A stretch of 64,000 nucleotides of DNA, taken from positions 196,396 through 260,395 of the forward strand of contig NZ_MUGW01000008.1 of assembly GCF_002217285.1 (NCBI RefSeq), in the 5' to 3' direction. A program made the translations under genes and the position numbers. This document shows positions 8,947-16,959 of the stretch, piece by piece. Source of the DNA: Flavobacterium hercynium (GTDB lineage Bacteria > Bacteroidota > Bacteroidia > Flavobacteriales > Flavobacteriaceae). Under the pieces are notes generated by a model. That model did no database searches and had not been told where the DNA came from. It worked only from the letters and a program-made list of their open reading frames with translations. Numbering within the stretch: position 1 is the first letter of the stretch; every line of letters starts with the position of its first letter.

Positions 8947-10797
8947 ATGTGTGGAATTGTTGGATATATCGGTCATAGAGAGGCGTATCCTATTATCATA
9001 AAAGGATTAAAACGACTCGAATACAGAGGATATGATAGTGCAGGTGTTATGTTGTATGATGCTGAGACAGGTGTTAAAGCATGCAAAACAAAAGGTAAAG
9101 TATTAGATCTTGAAGCTAAGGCTGAAAGTGAACTTAATATAGCTGGTTCCATAGGGATTGGTCATACACGCTGGGCTACTCATGGTGTGCCTAATGATGT
9201 GAACTCACATCCGCATCTTTCTAATTCAGGAGAATTGGTTATTATTCATAATGGAATTATTGAGAATTATGCCCCTCTAAAAGAAGAATTAATCAAAAGA
9301 GGATATACTTTTAAATCGGATACCGATACGGAAGTTTTAGTAAATTTAATCGAAGAAGTTCAGAAGAAAGAAGGAATCAAATTGGGTAAAGCGGTGCAAA
9401 TTGCTTTAAATCAGGTTGTGGGAGCTTATGCAATTGCGGTTTTCGATAAAAAGAATCCAAACGAAATTGTAGCAGCGAGATTAGGAAGTCCATTGGCTAT
9501 TGGTGTTGGAGAAGGAGAATTTTTTATCGCTTCAGATGCATCGCCTTTTATCGAATATACTTCGAATGCAATTTACCTTGAAGATGGGGAAATGGCAAAC
9601 ATTAGATTGCACAAACCTTTGAAGGTTAGAAAAATAAAAGATGACTCGTTGGTAGATCCTTACATTCAAGAGCTTCAAATGAACTTGGAGCAAATTGAAA
9701 AAGGCGGTTACGAACATTTCATGTTAAAAGAAATTTACGAGCAGCCAAGTGTTATTAAAGATACCTACAGAGGAAGACTTCATGCAAATGAAGGAATCGT
9801 TCAGATGGCAGGTGTTGAGGATAATATTGAAAAATTCCTAAATGCAAAACGTATTCTAATCGTAGCTTGTGGTACTTCATGGCACGCAGGTTTAGTGGCA
9901 GAATATATTTTTGAGGAATTTACTCGTATTCCAGTAGAAGTAGAATATGCTTCAGAATTCAGATATCGTAATCCAATCATCAATAAGGATGACGTTGTAA
10001 TTGCTATCTCGCAATCAGGAGAAACAGCAGATACTATGGCAGCTATTAAATTAGCGAAAGAAAATGGTGCTTTTGTTTTTGGTGTTTGTAATGTGGTAGG
10101 TTCTTCTATTTCAAGAGAAAGTCATGCAGGTGCTTACACGCACGCAGGGCCGGAGATTGGAGTAGCTTCGACAAAAGCATTTACAACTCAAATTACGGTT
10201 TTAACTATGATTGCTTTGCGATTAGGAAAAGCAAAAGGAACTTTATCTCATGGTGATTTCCATGCCTACTTACAGGAATTAGAAATTATCCCTGAAAAAG
10301 TGGCTGAGGCATTAGAAACCAACGAAAGAGCAAAAGAGATTGCTGCAACTTTTAAAGATGCACCAAACTGTCTTTATTTAGGTCGTGGTTATAACTTCCC
10401 TGTAGCGCTTGAAGGAGCATTAAAGCTAAAAGAGATTTCATATATTCACGCAGAAGGATATCCGGCTGCAGAAATGAAGCACGGGCCAATCGCATTAATC
10501 GACGAGCACATGCCGGTTATTGTAATTGCACCAAAACAAGGTCATTATGATAAGATTGTAAGTAATATTCAGGAAATTAAATCAAGAAGCGGTAAAATTA
10601 TCGCAGTAGTTACTAAAGGTGATACACAAGTACGTGAATTAGCTGATTATGTAATCGAGATTCCTGAAACTTCAGATGCATTATCTCCACTGATTACGAC
10701 TATACCATTGCAATTGCTTTCATACTACATTGCTGTTATGAGAGGTTGTAATGTAGATCAGCCTCGTAACCTGGCAAAATCAGTTACGGTAGAGTAA
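8947..10797 (+). CDS. glmS: Glutamine-fructose-6-phosphate aminotransferase (isomerizing)
   Basis: Makes glucosamine-6-phosphate, the first step to UDP-GlcNAc for peptidoglycan and LPS. It has 616 aa. The N-terminal MCGIVGYIG exposes the catalytic Cys after Met removal. The glutaminase domain runs to ~220 (HTRWATHG). Two SIS domains follow (ACGTSWHAG, SQSGETADT, then YLGRGYNFPVALEGALKLKE), and the C-terminus LAKSVTVE carries the conserved Lys. The intergenic gap is only 9 bp, so there is no room for a glmS ribozyme. A strong terminator follows. Confidence 0.97.
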   Translation: MCGIVGYIGHREAYPIIIKGLKRLEYRGYDSAGVMLYDAETGVKACKTKGKVLDLEAKAESELNIAGSIGIGHTRWATHGVPNDVNSHPHLSNSGELVIIHNGIIENYAPLKEELIKRGYTFKSDTDTEVLVNLIEEVQKKEGIKLGKAVQIALNQVVGAYAIAVFDKKNPNEIVAARLGSPLAIGVGEGEFFIASDASPFIEYTSNAIYLEDGEMANIRLHKPLKVRKIKDDSLVDPYIQELQMNLEQIEKGGYEHFMLKEIYEQPSVIKDTYRGRLHANEGIVQMAGVEDNIEKFLNAKRILIVACGTSWHAGLVAEYIFEEFTRIPVEVEYASEFRYRNPIINKDDVVIAISQSGETADTMAAIKLAKENGAFVFGVCNVVGSSISRESHAGAYTHAGPEIGVASTKAFTTQITVLTMIALRLGKAKGTLSHGDFHAYLQELEIIPEKVAEALETNERAKEIAATFKDAPNCLYLGRGYNFPVALEGALKLKEISYIHAEGYPAAEMKHGPIALIDEHMPVIVIAPKQGHYDKIVSNIQEIKSRSGKIIAVVTKGDTQVRELADYVIEIPETSDALSPLITTIPLQLLSYYIAVMRGCNVDQPRNLAKSVTVE

Positions 10798-10820
10798 TTG
10801 TTTGAAATATAAAGTGTTAA

Positions 10821-10850
10821 AAAAAGCGAGACGAAAGTCTCGCTTTTTTT
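10821..10850 (+). terminator. Rho-independent terminator after glmS
   Basis: Stem AAAAGCGAGAC (10822-10832) pairs perfectly with GTCTCGCTTTT (10837-10847) around a GAAA tetraloop and runs into T residues. Confidence 0.92.
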
Positions 10851-10905
10851 ATGGTTTTTTAATTATTGGTTAACGTTTCATTTGTAGGATTTGGCTTTTT
10901 AACGT

Positions 10906-10913
10906 TACTTTTG
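10906..10913 (+). promoter_or_regulatory. Promoter of the three-gene secreted-protein array
   Basis: TACTTTTG fits the TAnnTTTG -7 consensus. A TTG at 10882-10884 gives a 21-bp spacer, slightly long. It is 40 bp before the first gene and after the glmS terminator, so the array is likely its own transcription unit. Confidence 0.6.
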
Positions 10914-10953
10914 CGGACAATCATAATTTAATAAAATCGAAATAATTTTAAAA

Positions 10954-11874
10954 ATGAAAAAAATATACATCTTGGGGTTTTTTATAATAGGAATGAATGC
11001 TTTTTCGCAAATTAATTCACCAAACGGATTAAATTTCTTTACTTATACTGGAAAAGCAGATGTTAATTTGAGATATAATGATCATGGTGCGGGAGGAAGA
11101 GCAATAGTGCACGGTGCTGATAATGTATTAATGCTTAATTTTGAAAGTGATTTTAAGGGAGGTACACGAATAGGTAGAGATGTGGTTTTTAGAGATGGTG
11201 CAAATTCAAGTATTCAATCCGGTAATTTTGGTATAGGAACTCCAACTCCTTTGGCAAAGTTTGAGGTTAGACATGGAAATATTCTTGTTAGAAATCTTTT
11301 AAATGCTAATAATAGCTCTGCGATTATGATTGCGCATTCTATTAATGAAGGTGAATTTGATACTTTTGGTACTTCTATAAGATCAATTACTGGAAGTGCA
11401 ACTTCAAATATCTATGGAATGCAGTTTTTTACACAAGATTCATATCTTACAGGTCAAACGGAAAAAGTTAGGATTCTTGGGAATGGTAATGTTGGTATTG
11501 GTATTACAAACCCATTGTCAAAACTTGCTGTAAAAGGTAGGATTCAAGCTGAGGAGGTAAGAGTGACGGCTGATGCTAGTGTATTCCCTGACTACGTATT
11601 TGCCAACGATTATAAATTAAAATCATTGCAGGAAGTAGAAGAATATATCAAACAAAACAGCCATTTGCCTGAGATTCCATCTGCAAAAGAAGTAGAAGCA
11701 AACGGATTAATGTTGGGGGAAATGAATATGAGCTTGCTTAAGAAGATCGAGGAGTTGACGCTTTATATGATTCAGCAAAATAAAGTAATGAATGAATTGC
11801 AAGAAGCAAATAAAGTTATGAAAGCTAATCAGATTATATTAGAAAGTAGATTAGCTAAAGTAGAAACAAAATAA
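10954..11874 (+). CDS. Secreted repeat-family protein with coiled-coil tail, paralogue 1 of 3
   Basis: A 306-aa protein with a signal peptide (MKKIYILGFFIIGMNAFSQ). The middle has GIGTPTPLAKFEV and NVGIGITNPLSKLAVKGRI blocks, typical of Bacteroidota secreted proteins related to phage tail-fibre tips. The conserved tail begins with FPDYVFANDYKLKSLQEVE, then HLPEIPSAKEVEANGLMLGE, and ends in a heptad-rich helix. The layout resembles the trimerising or chaperone-like end of tail fibres (peptidase S74 type), but I see no clear S74 catalytic residues. No T9SS sorting domain is seen. Its N-terminal half differs from paralogues 2 and 3, while the tail is almost the same. The next gene follows after 3 bp. 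Function unknown. Confidence 0.7.
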   Translation: MKKIYILGFFIIGMNAFSQINSPNGLNFFTYTGKADVNLRYNDHGAGGRAIVHGADNVLMLNFESDFKGGTRIGRDVVFRDGANSSIQSGNFGIGTPTPLAKFEVRHGNILVRNLLNANNSSAIMIAHSINEGEFDTFGTSIRSITGSATSNIYGMQFFTQDSYLTGQTEKVRILGNGNVGIGITNPLSKLAVKGRIQAEEVRVTADASVFPDYVFANDYKLKSLQEVEEYIKQNSHLPEIPSAKEVEANGLMLGEMNMSLLKKIEELTLYMIQQNKVMNELQEANKVMKANQIILESRLAKVETK

Positions 11875-11920
11875 AAGATGAAGAATAGTTACTTGATAAT
11901 TGTGTTGTTTGTTTTTCAAA
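11767..11920 (+). repeat. Exact 154-bp direct repeat, copy A
   Basis: Spans the last 36 codons of paralogue 1, the 3-bp gap and the first 43 bases of paralogue 2. Base-by-base comparison by eye with 12703-12856 shows no difference. The offset is 936 bp. Confidence 0.9.
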
Positions 11921-12810
11921 GCATTTTTGCTCAAAAGGAGTATGCTTTAGGTAGTTTTAAAATCAATAATGATGATGTTTATCTTACGAGTCTGAATAGT
12001 GGTAATGTTGCAGGAATGGATATGGGCTTTAATGGACAAACGGGATTTATAAAATTTAGTGCTCATACCGGTAATAGTAATAGAAATAATATTCTTTACA
12101 TGAGAGGTGTTGATGGGTATCTTGGTTTGGGAACAAATACGCCTCGCGCAGCATTAGATGTAGCAACTATTATCGAGAATGGTCTTCTAGGTACTGTATT
12201 TGGAAGATTATCAGAAGGAAATACTAATGGTGAAGGAACTTTTTTAGGGGTAAGGGGATATAGTAATTCAGTTGTAAATGGAAAAAGTTTTGCAATTGAG
12301 CATAGCTTTTTTGGTATTACAAATAGTGCGATTAATTTTTTTAGAGGAAATAGCACTACTGGTGGTGGTATTAGTTTTAGTACAAACAACAATACAGAAC
12401 AAATGCGTATTGATTTTATTGGTAATGTAGGTATCGGAACTACCACGCCAGATTCAAGACTTACAGTGGCAGGAAATATTCACGCAAGAGAGGTCAAAGT
12501 AACACTTAATGCGGGAGTTGTTCCAGACTACGTTTTTGCTAATGATTATAAATTAAAATCATTGCAGGAAGTAGAAGAATATATTAACCAAAACAGTCAT
12601 TTACCAGAGATTCCTTCTGCAAAAGAAGTCGAAGCAAACGGATTAATGTTGGGGGAAATGAATATGAGCTTGCTTAAGAAAATCGAAGAATTGATGCTTT
12701 ACATGATTCAGCAAAATAAAGTAATGAATGAATTGCAAGAAGCAAATAAAGTTATGAAAGCTAATCAGATTATATTAGAAAGTAGATTAGCTAAAGTAGA
12801 AACAAAATAA
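11878..12810 (+). CDS. Secreted repeat-family protein with coiled-coil tail, paralogue 2 of 3
   Basis: A 310-aa protein with signal peptide ending SIFAQ. After it comes KEYALGSFKINNDD and a beta-rich body with LGLGTNTPRAALDVA and NVGIGTTTPDSRLTVAG, then the shared VPDYVFANDYKLKSLQEVE tail and terminal coiled coil. It is closely similar to paralogue 3 over the whole body, and its last ~36 codons are identical in DNA to those of paralogue 1. The gap to each neighbour is 3 bp (AAG between stop and ATG), so the three are probably translated from one mRNA. Function unknown. Confidence 0.7.
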   Translation: MKNSYLIIVLFVFQSIFAQKEYALGSFKINNDDVYLTSLNSGNVAGMDMGFNGQTGFIKFSAHTGNSNRNNILYMRGVDGYLGLGTNTPRAALDVATIIENGLLGTVFGRLSEGNTNGEGTFLGVRGYSNSVVNGKSFAIEHSFFGITNSAINFFRGNSTTGGGISFSTNNNTEQMRIDFIGNVGIGTTTPDSRLTVAGNIHAREVKVTLNAGVVPDYVFANDYKLKSLQEVEEYINQNSHLPEIPSAKEVEANGLMLGEMNMSLLKKIEELMLYMIQQNKVMNELQEANKVMKANQIILESRLAKVETK

Positions 12811-12856
12811 AAGATGAAGAATAGTTACTTGATAATTGTGTTGTTTGTTTTTCAAA
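12703..12856 (+). repeat. Exact 154-bp direct repeat, copy B
   Basis: Spans the end of paralogue 2, the gap and the start of paralogue 3, and is identical to 11767-11920. Because the repeat unit is one gene long, recombination between the copies removes or adds one whole gene while keeping the reading frame. Confidence 0.9.
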
Positions 12857-13749
12857 CCAGCTTTGCTCAAAAGGAGTATGCTTTAGGTAGTTTTAAGATA
12901 AATAATGATGATCTTTTTAATACAAGTCTTGTTAGTGGAACGGTAGCCGGAATGGACATGGGTTTTGATGGGCAAAAGGGATTTATAAAATTTAGTGCTC
13001 ATACCGGAAACGGATACAGGAATAATATTCTTTACATGAGGGGTAATGATGGGTATGTTGGTTTGGGTACAAATGCGCCACGTGCGGCATTAGATGTTGC
13101 AAATATTATTGGAAATGGTCTTCTAGGGACAGTATTTGGTCGTTTGCCAGAAGGGGATACTTCGGGTGAAGGAACTTTTTTGGGAGTAAGGGGGTATGGC
13201 AATTCAATTGTAAATGGAAAAAGTTTTGCCATTGAACATAGTTTCTTTGGTATTACAAATAGTTCTATTAGCTTTTTTAGAGGGGGTAGTACTATTGGAG
13301 GAGGTATTAGTTTTAGTACGAATAACAATACAGAACAAGTGCGTATTGATGCTAATGGTTACGTTGGTATTGGAACAAAGAATCCAGATTCAAGACTTAC
13401 AGTGGCTGGAAATATTCATGCCAGAGAGGTTAAAGTAACACTTAATGCAGGTGTTGTTGTTCCAGACTATGTCTTTGCCAATGATTATAAATTAAAATCA
13501 TTGCAGGAAGTAGAAGACTATATCAAACAAAATAATCATTTACCGGAAATTCCATCTGCAAAAGAAATAGAAGCAAAGGGATTAATGCTGGCAGAAATGA
13601 ATATGAGCTTGCTTAAGAAAATTGAAGAGTTGACACTTTATATGATTGAGCAGAATAAAGAAGTTAAAGAACTTAGAGAAGAAAATAAAATTCTTAAATC
13701 ATTGTCAGAGAGGTTATCTGATTTAGAAGCCGAAGTAAGAAGAAAGTAA
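12814..13749 (+). CDS. Secreted repeat-family protein with coiled-coil tail, paralogue 3 of 3
   Basis: A 311-aa protein starting with the same signal peptide core as paralogue 2 (MKNSYLIIVLFVFQ) but ending TSFAQ. The body repeats the LGLGTNAPRAALDVA and YVGIGTKNPDSRLTVAG blocks. One extra Val codon precedes PDYVFANDYKL. Unlike the first two, the C-terminal helix is diverged (EQNKEVKELREENKILKSL, ending EVRRK), so this copy escaped the homogenisation of the tails. Terminal gene of the array, followed by a strong terminator. Function unknown. Confidence 0.7.
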   Translation: MKNSYLIIVLFVFQTSFAQKEYALGSFKINNDDLFNTSLVSGTVAGMDMGFDGQKGFIKFSAHTGNGYRNNILYMRGNDGYVGLGTNAPRAALDVANIIGNGLLGTVFGRLPEGDTSGEGTFLGVRGYGNSIVNGKSFAIEHSFFGITNSSISFFRGGSTIGGGISFSTNNNTEQVRIDANGYVGIGTKNPDSRLTVAGNIHAREVKVTLNAGVVVPDYVFANDYKLKSLQEVEDYIKQNNHLPEIPSAKEIEAKGLMLAEMNMSLLKKIEELTLYMIEQNKEVKELREENKILKSLSERLSDLEAEVRRK

Positions 13750-13784
13750 GATTAATTTCTTTAAACAAAAGAATAAGAACTGTT

Positions 13785-13817
13785 AAAAAAGCAAGATTTA
13801 CGTCTTGCTTTTTTTTA
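13785..13817 (+). terminator. Rho-independent terminator after the secreted-protein array
   Basis: Perfect stem AAAAAAGCAAGA (13785-13796) with TCTTGCTTTTTT (13803-13814) around a 6-base loop, continuing into T residues. Confidence 0.92.
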
Positions 13818-14063
13818 TTGTCGGATGTTTTTTTCAAGCAGATCATTTTTAGTAAATCCTCAATAAATTACAGAATATTTATATGTATGCATAGTATTTT
13901 AATTATTCCATATCTATTATTTGATTTTACTTTAATAAAATGAATTGCTAAATAGTTAAAATTGTTGCAAAATTGAATGTAAATATTAATTTAATTTAAC
14001 GTTTTTTTATTAATATCAAAATTATTTGTAATTTGGCTAGATAAACTAACAAAAACTAGCCCA
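13818..14063. other. AT-rich promoter region before the TonB-dependent receptor
   Basis: With the terminator, this forms a 314-bp gene-free interval. It is very AT-rich. TTATTTGTAATTTGG about 40 bp before the receptor's ATG resembles a -7 region but does not match TAnnTTTG exactly. Nothing else is visible. Confidence 0.4.
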
Positions 14064-16865
14064 ATGAAAGTGTATTTATTAACAATGTTGTTATGCTGCG
14101 GAGTTACGTTTGCGCAGCAGACTGTTACCGGTTCTGTGACCGATGCTAACAAACAATCAATTCCTGGTGCCAATATCAATATCGTGGGGACTTCAGGTGG
14201 AGCATCAACCGATTTTGATGGTTCATTTAAACTGAATACCACGGCAAAGCCGCCTTTTACTCTTAAGGTTTCTGCAGTAGGATTCGAGACGAAAACAATT
14301 AACGTTACTTCATTCAGTCAAAGAGTAGATGTGATTTTGAAAGATGAAGAAACAAAACTTGACGAAATTGTAGTTTCGGCTTCCAGAACACCGGAACGTG
14401 TAATCGAATCTCCTGTGACAATTGAGAGAATGGGAATTCAGGAAATTAAAAATACAACTGCATCAACTTTTTATGATGGGTTAGAAAACTTAAAAGAAGT
14501 TCACTTCAATACCAGCAGTATATCATTCAAATCTGTTAATACCAGAGGATTTGCTTCTGTAGCCAACACACGTTTTATGCAATTGGTAGACGGAATGGAT
14601 AACTCTTCTCCGGCATTAAACTTTGTTTTGGGTAACCTGATTGGTATCTCAGATATTGATGTAGCGAATGTAGAACTTTTGCCGGGTGCATCTTCTGCAC
14701 TTTATGGTGCCAATGCATTTAATGGTATTATGTTTATGAATAGTAAAAGTCCTTTTACAAATGAGGGAATTAGTGTTTATTACAAATACGGACAAACAAG
14801 TCAAAAAGTAGCAGGAACAAATGATTATAATGATTTTGGAATCCGTGCTGCAAAAGCATTTACAAAACACTTTGCTTTAAAAGGGAACTTTACCTATATG
14901 ACAGCTACAGAATGGATCGCGGCTGATGATAGAAGTATGACCGGAGGTTCTGTAGGACATGCAAACAATCAAAATTATGACGGACTAAACCTTTACGGAG
15001 ACGAGGTGACAACTTTTATTCCGAATGTTGGACAAGTAAGCAGAACAGGGTACCGTGAACAAGATATAACAGATAACAAAGTAAAAAGTATAAAAGCAGA
15101 TTTCTCTGCACACATTAAACCTTGGGCTGATGAAACAGAAGTTATTCTTCAATATAAAATTGGTTTAGGAAGTACTATTTATCAAGGTGCAAACCGATAC
15201 GCACTGAAAGACTTCATGATGCAACAAGCAAAAGTTGAAGTAAAAGGGAAAAACTTTTTCGCAAGATTTTATACTACAGATGAAGATGCGGGAAATTCTT
15301 ATGACATGAGATTTGCTGCTTGGAACGTAAACAGAGCTGCAAAATCAGATCAGGAATGGTTTACGAATTATGCAACAGCGTACCAGCTTTCGGGGGCAGT
15401 TATGGGATCAAATGCAAATCAATCTGCTGCAATCGCAAGAGAATATGCAGATTATAACAGATTACCTGCTGCATTACAATCTTTGTCACAATTTCAGGTG
15501 GCGCCAGCAGGAAAACCTAGATTCGAACCGGGTTCTCCTGAGTTTAATAATGCGCTGGCAATGGTTAAAGAAAATCCTGATTTAACACAGGGAGCAAAAT
15601 TTATCGATCAGTCAAAATTGTACCATTCAGATGTTAACTATAATTTTAGAGACATCATCAAATTTGCTGAAGTTCAAGTAGGGGGTTCATGGAGAAAATA
15701 CCACATGGATTCTAAAGGAACAATTTTTACAGATTATGACGGACCAATTGAATACAGAGAATATGGTGCTTATGCGCAATTGGTAAAAAAATTCATGGAC
15801 GACAGATTGAAATTTACAGGATCGTTACGTTATGATAAAAGTCAAAACTTTGATGGAAATGTTTCGCCAAGAGTTTCATTTGTATACTCAGCAGGAGAAT
15901 CAAAAAGACACAACTTCAGATTGTCATATCAAACAGGTTTTCGTAATCCAACTACACAGGATCAATACATTGGTTTAGATTTAGGGCCATTTGCTTTAAT
16001 TGGTTCTGCAGCTGAAAATTTAGATCGTTTTCAGGAGACGAAAGACGTAAGTGCTGCCGGTCAGGCTATGGGGGCTCCTGCAACTGTAAATTTATCTGGT
16101 CGCAATGCTTATACCAACGCGTATACAGTAGCATCTGTGCAGGCATTTAGTGCTTCGGGAAATACAGCAGATCTTGTAGTAGCAAATATCGGATTAGTAA
16201 AACCGGAGCAAGTACACGCTTTTGAAGTTGGGTACAGATCGGTAGTTCAAAACGATTTGTCAATCGATTTAAATGCTTATTACAATATTTACAATGACTT
16301 CATGAATACGTCAAGAGTTATTTCTCCTTACTATGGTACTGCGGGTACAAATGCTTCAGATCCTAATGTACAGATGAGTTATGCTGCTTTGGCTTTCGGA
16401 GACAGAAGAGTCTATCAAGTGTATACCAATACTGCAGCGCAAATTTCTTCACTAGGTTTTGGTGTAGGTTTGGCTAAAAAAGTATACAAAGATTTTGAAT
16501 TAGGAGTGAACTACAATTACGCTCAATTTGATTTTGATCAGGCAGAAGATCCAAGTTTTATTGCTGGATTTAATACACCAAAACACAGAATCAAAGGTTC
16601 ACTTGGAAATGCAAACGTGATTAAAAATTTAGGATTTAATGTGAATGTGAGATGGAATTCAGAATATCTATGGCAATCCTCTTTCGGAGACGGAATGATT
16701 CCGGAGAACACTGTTCTTGATGCTCAGATAAATTATGGTATTCCTAAACTAAAATCTGTTATTAAGGTAGGGGCAACAAATCTTTTTGGAACAGATTATC
16801 TTCAGGTTATTGGAGCTGGAGCAATTGGTAAACTGGTATTTGCTTCTTGGACAATTAATCCTTAA
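14064..16865 (+). CDS. TonB-dependent outer-membrane receptor with carboxypeptidase-like regulatory domain
   Basis: A 933-aa outer-membrane transporter. Signal peptide MKVYLLTMLLCCGVTFAQ. Residues ~19-95 form the beta-sandwich domain typical of Bacteroidota receptors (GSVTDANKQSIPGANINIVG, STDFDGSFKL). The plug domain follows (LDEIVVSASRTPERVIESP as TonB-box-like start, VNTRGF, MQLVDGMDN, IDVANVELLPGASSALYGANA). From ~230 onwards is the beta-barrel. No SusD partner follows; instead an SGNH lipoprotein lies 94 bp downstream. The substrate cannot be told from the sequence; a lipid or ester-containing ligand is possible given the neighbour. Confidence 0.92.
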   Translation: MKVYLLTMLLCCGVTFAQQTVTGSVTDANKQSIPGANINIVGTSGGASTDFDGSFKLNTTAKPPFTLKVSAVGFETKTINVTSFSQRVDVILKDEETKLDEIVVSASRTPERVIESPVTIERMGIQEIKNTTASTFYDGLENLKEVHFNTSSISFKSVNTRGFASVANTRFMQLVDGMDNSSPALNFVLGNLIGISDIDVANVELLPGASSALYGANAFNGIMFMNSKSPFTNEGISVYYKYGQTSQKVAGTNDYNDFGIRAAKAFTKHFALKGNFTYMTATEWIAADDRSMTGGSVGHANNQNYDGLNLYGDEVTTFIPNVGQVSRTGYREQDITDNKVKSIKADFSAHIKPWADETEVILQYKIGLGSTIYQGANRYALKDFMMQQAKVEVKGKNFFARFYTTDEDAGNSYDMRFAAWNVNRAAKSDQEWFTNYATAYQLSGAVMGSNANQSAAIAREYADYNRLPAALQSLSQFQVAPAGKPRFEPGSPEFNNALAMVKENPDLTQGAKFIDQSKLYHSDVNYNFRDIIKFAEVQVGGSWRKYHMDSKGTIFTDYDGPIEYREYGAYAQLVKKFMDDRLKFTGSLRYDKSQNFDGNVSPRVSFVYSAGESKRHNFRLSYQTGFRNPTTQDQYIGLDLGPFALIGSAAENLDRFQETKDVSAAGQAMGAPATVNLSGRNAYTNAYTVASVQAFSASGNTADLVVANIGLVKPEQVHAFEVGYRSVVQNDLSIDLNAYYNIYNDFMNTSRVISPYYGTAGTNASDPNVQMSYAALAFGDRRVYQVYTNTAAQISSLGFGVGLAKKVYKDFELGVNYNYAQFDFDQAEDPSFIAGFNTPKHRIKGSLGNANVIKNLGFNVNVRWNSEYLWQSSFGDGMIPENTVLDAQINYGIPKLKSVIKVGATNLFGTDYLQVIGAGAIGKLVFASWTINP

Positions 16866-16959
16866 TTGGAGTGAACTGATTTGGAAAAACAGGATTGTCT
16901 CTCTTTTATTGTACGGATAAAATAGAAAAGGGAGAAATAATAATTTTAAACGAAATGAC

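Noticed and set aside
10954-13749. Repeated blocks suggesting a CRISPR or phage tail cluster
   Set aside because: The repeats are coding, about 936 bp apart and not evenly spaced short units. No other phage genes are present.
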